Assembly: GCA_036939975.1 (NCBI GenBank)
Contig: JALLPB010000899.1
Span: 1-12,293, forward strand
Source: Cyclostephanos tholiformis
Taxonomy: Eukaryota; Bacillariophyta; Thalassiosirophyceae; Thalassiosirales; Thalassiosiraceae
Direction of reading: 5' to 3'
Length of the DNA: 12,293 bases
Shown: positions 8,401-12,293 of the stretch, in pieces
How positions within the stretch are numbered: the stretch's first letter is position 1
How the letters are laid out: every line of letters begins with the position of its first letter
Notes under the pieces: model-generated
Seen by the model: only the letters and a program-made list of their open reading frames with translations
The model's database searches: none
Told to the model about the DNA's origin: nothing
Program-made: the position numbers and the translations under genes

Positions 8401-8703
8401 GCCCCCCCCCGACCACGACGACGATCCGCCATTGCCGTCGTTCCCCCCGCCCCCCCGCGCCGCCAGCAATCTCTCCAGGACGGGAGCGAGGAACGCCACG
8501 GTCTTTCCGCTGCCCGTCCTCGCCATGACCACGGCATCGGATCCCGTCAATAATACGGGCAACGACTTCCTCTGCACGGGAGTGGGCGTACGGTATCCGA
8601 GCCTTTTGATGCCGGCGTACACGGACGGGGAAAGGTCGAGGGATTGGAATCCACCGCCGTCCCTGCCATTGTTGGATTTGGACTTTTCCGATAGTCGTAG
8701 CAT
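5408..8703 (-). CDS. DBP10: ATP-dependent DEAD-box RNA helicase DBP10 (DDX54), two exons
   Basis: Coding exons are 8703-6969 and 6870-5408, joined in frame (AAC G|CC ATG) into 1065 residues. DBP10 is a nucleolar helicase for 60S ribosome assembly. All helicase motifs are visible: Q motif (FQSLDLS, GYRTPTPVQ, Q44), Walker A ARTGSGKT (61-68), PTREL (117-121), GG (149-150), TPGR (170-173), DEAD (195-198), SAT (226-228), LIFAAT (366-371), TDVAARGID (419-427) and HRSGRAARAG (448-457). Exon 2 opens with AMKQYRRSRPEAS and later has DFRDDFHFIE, LDIVGDEN, MRWDKSKRKYV and LYEKWQKKTN, the DBP10 C-terminal domain, then a basic tail. The start is the first in-frame ATG after an upstream TAA at about 8727-8725. 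Odd points are a Gly/Ser loop (84-108) and a long charged insert (about 288-362) between the RecA lobes. The gene is divergent from FEX. Confidence 0.93.
6871..6968 (-). other. Intron of DBP10 (98 nt, GT-AG)
   Basis: The donor is G|GTGAGT at 6968 and the acceptor is CCGACAG| ending at 6871. The intron interrupts a codon after its first base. Splicing joins VCNN to AMKQYRRSRPEAS, which restores the conserved DBP10 sequence. Without splicing, the first exon would end at a stop ten codons later. A pyrimidine-rich run (TTTCTTTTTCTGGCC) precedes the acceptor, and ACTGAC is a possible branch point. Confidence 0.92.
8381..8461 (-). repeat. Poly-G tracts coding for a Gly/Ser-rich loop in DBP10
   Basis: On the coding strand, two clusters of long G runs interrupted by a single C lie about 30 bases apart. 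They encode Gly-rich stretches at residues about 84-105, between helicase motifs I and Ia. Homopolymer slippage would shift the frame here, so the exact run lengths deserve checking. The frame as given is intact. Confidence 0.6.
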
Positions 8704-9056
8704 TATTCGATGATATGCGTGGCGTTATCGATCGGTCGATGGGCCCAAGGGCGACCAATGTCCTAATAAGAGACAGATGATGTGATTTATGTTCTTTATT
8801 TCCTTTTTTTTGTTGTTGTGTTTTTTGTTGTTGGATTTTTTCTTCCTCTCTCTTCGTTGCCTCTGATTGGTCAGTGAGACGGACAGAAGATGCTGCTGCA
8901 CGGAGGAATTTAGGGGGCATCCCCTCCATCCCCACATTCCCTCTCACTAAATAATAATAATTCTGCCCGAAGAAGCCACGACTTCTCATGACGAGAAGAG
9001 AATGAAGGCATGCGGCATGACAAGCGCCCCGCCGCCGCCCCGCGCCGAGTAGTATC
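8704..9056. promoter_or_regulatory. Divergent intergenic region between DBP10 and FEX
   Basis: These 353 bases separate the two divergent start codons and must hold both promoters, possibly a shared bidirectional one. Visible content on the plus strand: GATCGATCGGTCGAT next to GGGCCC (about 8728-8745); T-rich and GTT-rich tracts (about 8801-8845) that would put CAA/A-rich sequence in a DBP10 5' UTR; a TAA/ATA run (8950-8961); and a GC-rich GCCGCCGCCCC tract (9031-9040) just before the FEX start. No clear TATA box or RNA gene was seen. Confidence 0.45.
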
Positions 9057-10376
9057 ATGCAGGAACGCGCTCCTCCGGTCGATCAGCCGGGTGTAAACCG
9101 TGCCGCATCGTCCTTAGCCGGATGCGACGAGGAGGTCGGGACTGCGAATCACCTTGGATCCGATGCGACGACGACGATGACGACGACGATGAGGAGCCCT
9201 AACCAGACATCGTGGAGGACCGCCCCTGACGTCATTTACCTATCCCTATTTTCGATACTAGGGTACACATTGCGAGTGTACGTCGGTCGTTTCTTCGGCG
9301 GTGATTGCGAATCTAACGCGACGGGACTAGATTCGATTATACACGATTTTCTATGGCCAATATCGAGTCGCGTTTGCGTGACATCGAATGGCAGATCGAT
9401 GCAACACGGGGGTGCGCTCTTCATCGATATGCCGGCAAATATGTTAGGTTGTTTGATTATGGGTTATTTCGTCGGTTATCCGAGTAAGGATCGCGATGAC
9501 TATCCGGATTGGTTGGCATTGCCATGTTTGTCTCATGGACACTCCCTTCAATTGGATGGCAGTCTGCATCTCGGTATTAAAACGGGATTGTGTGGATCGT
9601 TAACGACGTATTCGTCGTGGAATACTCAAATGGTTTTGATGATGGACGGCACCGCGAACCCTTATTTAGGCAGTCAGATATTCGCCTCGTTATTCGGGTA
9701 CGTATTGGGATACCAAGCGTCGTCGGTTAGCTATCGCGTCGGTAGGACGTTGGGAACGTGGTCCTCCCCTGATAAGCGGGGGAATCCGCATGTTCTCGAC
9801 ATCGCCCCGACGAGCAGTTGTGAGCGGAAGTTTCGTTCGAGATGTCATCACGATCATCATCTACGTTGGATAACGCCAATGCTCCTATTCGTAATAGTCG
9901 GGACGCTCATCGGCCTCTATGTTGCCGGGGATGCGTATTGGGGCATACCGTACTACCGTGAATTATGGATCGGATCCCTATTCGCACCCACGGGGACATT
10001 GTTGCGATATAGGCTATCTGCGTTGAATAGTAGGCTCGGCATTCGCGGCGAGTATTGGTTCCCGGCCGGTACACTCCTCGCCAACCTACTCGGTTGTATC
10101 ATATCTGCGGCCATCACGGCCTGGATTATTGCCCGATCATCGACGGACGAAGAGGGCGGCGCTCAGCAGTCCTGGATGATACAAATACTGAATGCGATTT
10201 CGCTGGGAGTTGCCGGATGCCTGTCGACTGTATCCACCTATGTGACGGAATGCGTGGAGCTGGGAGAGAAATATCCACCCTATGATAAAAAACAATTCGT
10301 TTACTCCCATGGGACCGTGCTATGCTGCTGTTTGTTTGGACTGATGGTATACAGCCCGATCGTTCGATTTGCTTAA
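9057..10376 (+). CDS. FEX: Fluoride export protein FEX (fused double CrcB/Fluc domain)
   Basis: A 439-residue membrane protein with two CrcB domains in tandem, the eukaryotic FEX form of the bacterial Fluc fluoride channel. It exports F- across the plasma membrane. Domain 1 spans about 57-230: LGYTLRVYVG (R73), MPANMLGC (N128), GLCGSLTTYSSW (177-188). Domain 2 spans about 271-436: APTGTLLRYRL (R317), GTLLANLLGC (N343), GVAGCLSTVSTY (384-395). About eight or nine hydrophobic segments are visible. The family TTFSxF pair is Y185/W188 in domain 1 and V392/Y395 in domain 2, so neither copy keeps both phenylalanines. The linker has a His/Arg/Cys cluster (255-270). The N-terminus (1-55) is polar, with a Thr/Met repeat. 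The start is the first ATG after an in-frame TGA at 9018. No intron is needed. Confidence 0.92.
   Translation: MQERAPPVDQPGVNRAASSLAGCDEEVGTANHLGSDATTTMTTTMRSPNQTSWRTAPDVIYLSLFSILGYTLRVYVGRFFGGDCESNATGLDSIIHDFLWPISSRVCVTSNGRSMQHGGALFIDMPANMLGCLIMGYFVGYPSKDRDDYPDWLALPCLSHGHSLQLDGSLHLGIKTGLCGSLTTYSSWNTQMVLMMDGTANPYLGSQIFASLFGYVLGYQASSVSYRVGRTLGTWSSPDKRGNPHVLDIAPTSSCERKFRSRCHHDHHLRWITPMLLFVIVGTLIGLYVAGDAYWGIPYYRELWIGSLFAPTGTLLRYRLSALNSRLGIRGEYWFPAGTLLANLLGCIISAAITAWIIARSSTDEEGGAQQSWMIQILNAISLGVAGCLSTVSTYVTECVELGEKYPPYDKKQFVYSHGTVLCCCLFGLMVYSPIVRFA
9161..9194 (+). repeat. ACG/ATG trinucleotide repeat in the FEX N-terminus
   Basis: ATGCGACGACGACG and a following similar unit encode TTTMTTTM (residues 38-45), a low-complexity cytosolic leader. 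The tract includes internal in-frame ATGs at residues 41 and 45, so a shorter protein starting there is conceivable. Confidence 0.6.
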
Positions 10377-10544
10377 AAATAAAAAAAATCGCAATTACTC
10401 AGCTTTGGATTTCACTTTTAATAACACACTATATATATGATGTTTGATCCGAGGCGAGCACATGTGATTCGTTTTTATGATGTGTGTCTGTCCCCCGATT
10501 TCGTCCAACAGAGTTTAAGGTTGCCCCACGGTTGTGAGAATTCA
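10377..10544. terminator. Intergenic 3' ends between convergent FEX and the JmjC gene
   Basis: An AAATAAAA sequence overlaps and follows the FEX stop (about 10376-10388) and could serve as a poly(A) signal. CGATTT and AAATCG flank it as a short inverted repeat. A TATATATAT tract lies at about 10429-10438. No gene was recognised. Confidence 0.4.
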
Positions 10545-12153
10545 TCATGATAACCGTTCGACCGCCAACGCACCCAATTCCACACAGCATCGAGCAAATG
10601 AGAGCAGCGTAAAGTCACAAACCATGGAAAGGCTAGTCCTATCTATCTCGACGTCGTCAGATATTGCGATGTCAAGTAGATCCTTGATGGCAACTTTCAG
10701 ATCCGTATCACTCTTCAACTTGCTTAATATTTTCATCAATATCGAAATGGTCTCCTTACGCACTGTTAGTCCACGCAGACGGCCTTCATCCATCGAAACA
10801 CTGTCTCGCTCTTGTGGAGTACTAAGTCGCACTACACTATGAAGACATAAGCTAGAAGCCGCAGCGCTCCCAACACATCCATTGTTGTCGTCGATGGATT
10901 TTCTCTTTTTGGATTGTTGCGTCGATAATATTCGTTGCCGGTGTTCGTATGCATGAGCATTGTGAATTCGATATTTTTCGCGTAAGCGTTGTTCAACCAA
11001 GTCAGGCGTCATCGCACTTTGAATTAAAGACATCGCTTCACTTAGCTGTTGTGTAAGGCAAGGGTTTTCTGTTATTGACGAATTCTCATCCGAGCCAAAA
11101 CCAGTATATTCTTCACTTGGTCCAATAGGCAAAGCCATTCTAAAATGTGTCACACTGTCCAGCGTTTGGCGTATCGTCTCTGATAGGAGAACTGAGAGAC
11201 ACCAGTCATGCGTAGCGATGGCAAGAGTTACGTGAAAGCTTGGTTCGTACCCTGATGTTACACCGTCGAAATCCTCTGTTGTAGCCTCATGAACATATCC
11301 TCGCGGGAGATACAAAATGTCACCTTGGCCTAGGATCACATCCTTATTATTGAAGCACAGCCCTCCTCGTAACACCGATGAGTCAATTTTATTCCCGTTC
11401 TTTCCAGCCTGCTCCTTCTCGAACGGATATTCCACAGGCACCTTTTTATACACTTTCCACTTCTTTCTTCCCAATATTTGCATGACTAATACGTCTCGAT
11501 CATCAGCATGGGCCGCGACTGCATGCGAGCAAGCGGGCGTTAGGTAGGCATTTGCATAGACATGCGCTGTCGATCCAAAACGAAACATGAGTGTGAGATA
11601 AAGCGGCCAAGACGATGAGGTCAACAACATCAAAGTGTATCAACTTACGGAAAGTTTGCTGTAAATTATTGCACAATTGTGCAATGATAGGATGGTGTAA
11701 GTCGGCATGATTTATTATGATCGAACATCCATCAAGGTACGCTGCATGAGGATTTGACGCGTACAAAGTATACGGATCGGTTATGGCGATGCCGTTTTGA
11801 AATATTAACGGCGGCGATGTACCCGTCGTTGTATGCTCGTGATGGCAGTGGCGCAACAACGCCGCAACATCGTCCCAATCCATGCTAAAAGCACGGAGAA
11901 GTGGACAGTTATGTCTTGTTTCTGAGATCCGATAAGTTTCGTGGGTGCTACGATAAATGGCCGGTTGCTTTTGATATATCGCATGGAAGAAATAGCGCAC
12001 TGGTAACAATCGAATTTCTTTCTTTTCGTGTTTCGCTGCTTGTTCATTGCCCAACTGGATTTCGGGTGCATTTTCACCACTATCATGGTTCGCGGCTCTT
12101 TCAAGACCCAACTGGCATCGGGATGAAGCGATTATATGGAAGGCTGAACTCAT
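10545..12153 (-). CDS. JmjC/cupin_4 ribosomal-oxygenase-type dioxygenase (NO66/MINA53-like), two exons
   Basis: Exons 12153-11649 and 11566-10545 join in frame (TTC C|CG CAT) into 508 residues. The family comprises Fe(II)/2-oxoglutarate oxygenases that hydroxylate histidines of ribosomal proteins; histone demethylation is also reported. N-terminal family features are LLPVRYFFHAIYQKQPAIYR (49-68) and AYLDGCSIIINHADLHHP (138-155). The spliced FPHVYANAYLTP leads to HADDRDVLVMQ, where H188 and D190 are the HxD iron ligands, then GRKKWKVY (201-208). GDILYLPRGYVHEA carries the third ligand, H261, so the iron-binding triad is complete. SFHVTLAI (279-286) follows, then a helical dimerisation/winged-helix-type C-terminus with a lysine-rich KKRKS. 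The start is the first in-frame ATG after a TGA about 40 bases upstream; a further upstream exon is possible. Whether it is the NO66 or the MINA53 ortholog cannot be settled by eye. Confidence 0.88.
11567..11648 (-). other. Intron of the JmjC gene (82 nt, GT-AG)
   Basis: The donor is C|GTAAGT at 11648 and the acceptor is TCGACAG| ending at 11567. It interrupts a codon after its first base. Splicing converts LQQTFRKL into LQQTFPHVYANAYLTP, restoring a conserved family segment next to the iron-binding motif. Like the DBP10 intron it is phase 1, with a GACAG acceptor. Confidence 0.93.
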
Positions 12154-12293
12154 CCTATCACTGGGCGAGGTGTTAACAAGTAGTTTTCAACTGCGACGAA
12201 AATATCCCATAGGATGGAGTTGTTGATGCTAACGCAAATCATCCCAAGGACAGACAGACCTTTGCTTCTTCAATTCATGGACAGACAGACAGT
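12154..12293. other. Upstream region of the JmjC gene with GACA repeats
   Basis: This is the 5' flank of the JmjC gene. GGACAGACAGAC occurs twice (12248-12259 and 12279-12290), 31 bases apart, the second copy running into the window edge. No coding frame or TATA element was recognised. Confidence 0.4.

Noticed and set aside
5408..8703. Treating the helicase and the downstream 486-codon frame as two genes
   Set aside because: The second frame carries the DBP10 C-terminal domain, and a GT-AG intron of compatible phase joins it to the helicase.
8120..9058. 312-codon minus-strand frame overlapping DBP10 and the divergent promoter
   Set aside because: It is mostly the DBP10 coding sequence read one frame off, with Arg/Gly-rich composition and no motifs. 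Its upstream part is promoter DNA rich in CAA and A, giving Gln/Lys runs.
10545..11633. Treating the two JmjC frames as separate genes or a frameshifted pseudogene
   Set aside because: A GT-AG intron with matching phase restores the conserved FPHVYANAYLTP segment, so splicing explains the break fully.
1..12293. tRNA, rRNA, CRISPR array, bacterial operon or viral genes
   Set aside because: No cloverleaf T-loop consensus, rRNA stretches, regular spacer-repeat arrays, or viral hallmark proteins were seen.

Overview
This is a eukaryotic nuclear window with the look of a protist, most probably a diatom or a related stramenopile. Long, nearly intron-free genes sit close together on both strands. 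The two introns I could place are very short (98 and 82 nt, GT-AG). A SAP-plus-PiggyBac-type transposase protein of a kind I associate with diatom genomes lies at the left edge. No bacterial operon layout, rRNA, tRNA or CRISPR was seen. The taxonomic call is an inference from gene style, not a proof.

Layout, left to right. (1) Bases 1-1038, minus strand: the N-terminal part of a SAP-domain/PiggyBac-like (DDE_Tnp_1_7) transposase-related protein, cut by the window edge. (2) About 1100-2395: an accessory, repeat-rich stretch. It holds an unassigned minus-strand frame (1168-1695), a canonical G-quadruplex motif, a 19-nt AT-rich direct repeat around TTAATTAA, and a duplicated module made of a GTY microsatellite followed by a CGTGTACCAT(A/G)AAT...GTAC motif. 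(3) 2396-5290, plus: CWC22, a spliceosome factor with MIF4G and MA3 domains and an RS-like tail. (4) 8703-5408, minus: DBP10 (DDX54-type) DEAD-box RNA helicase, reconstructed across one intron. (5) 9057-10376, plus: FEX, a fused two-domain CrcB/Fluc fluoride exporter, divergent from DBP10. (6) 12153-10545, minus: a JmjC ribosomal-oxygenase-type protein (NO66/MINA53-like, cupin_4), reconstructed across one intron.

CWC22 and DBP10 are convergent (117 bp apart), DBP10 and FEX are divergent (353 bp, a candidate shared promoter), and FEX and the JmjC gene are convergent (168 bp). Three of the four housekeeping genes act in RNA or ribosome metabolism: splicing (CWC22), 60S ribosome assembly (DBP10), and ribosomal protein or histone hydroxylation (the JmjC protein). 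FEX is a detoxification gene. There is no evidence that they form one pathway; this looks like ordinary compact packing.

I did not find a clearly new system. The parts most worth a second look are the repeat modules and unassigned frame between the transposase gene and CWC22, and the unusual pore residues of FEX.
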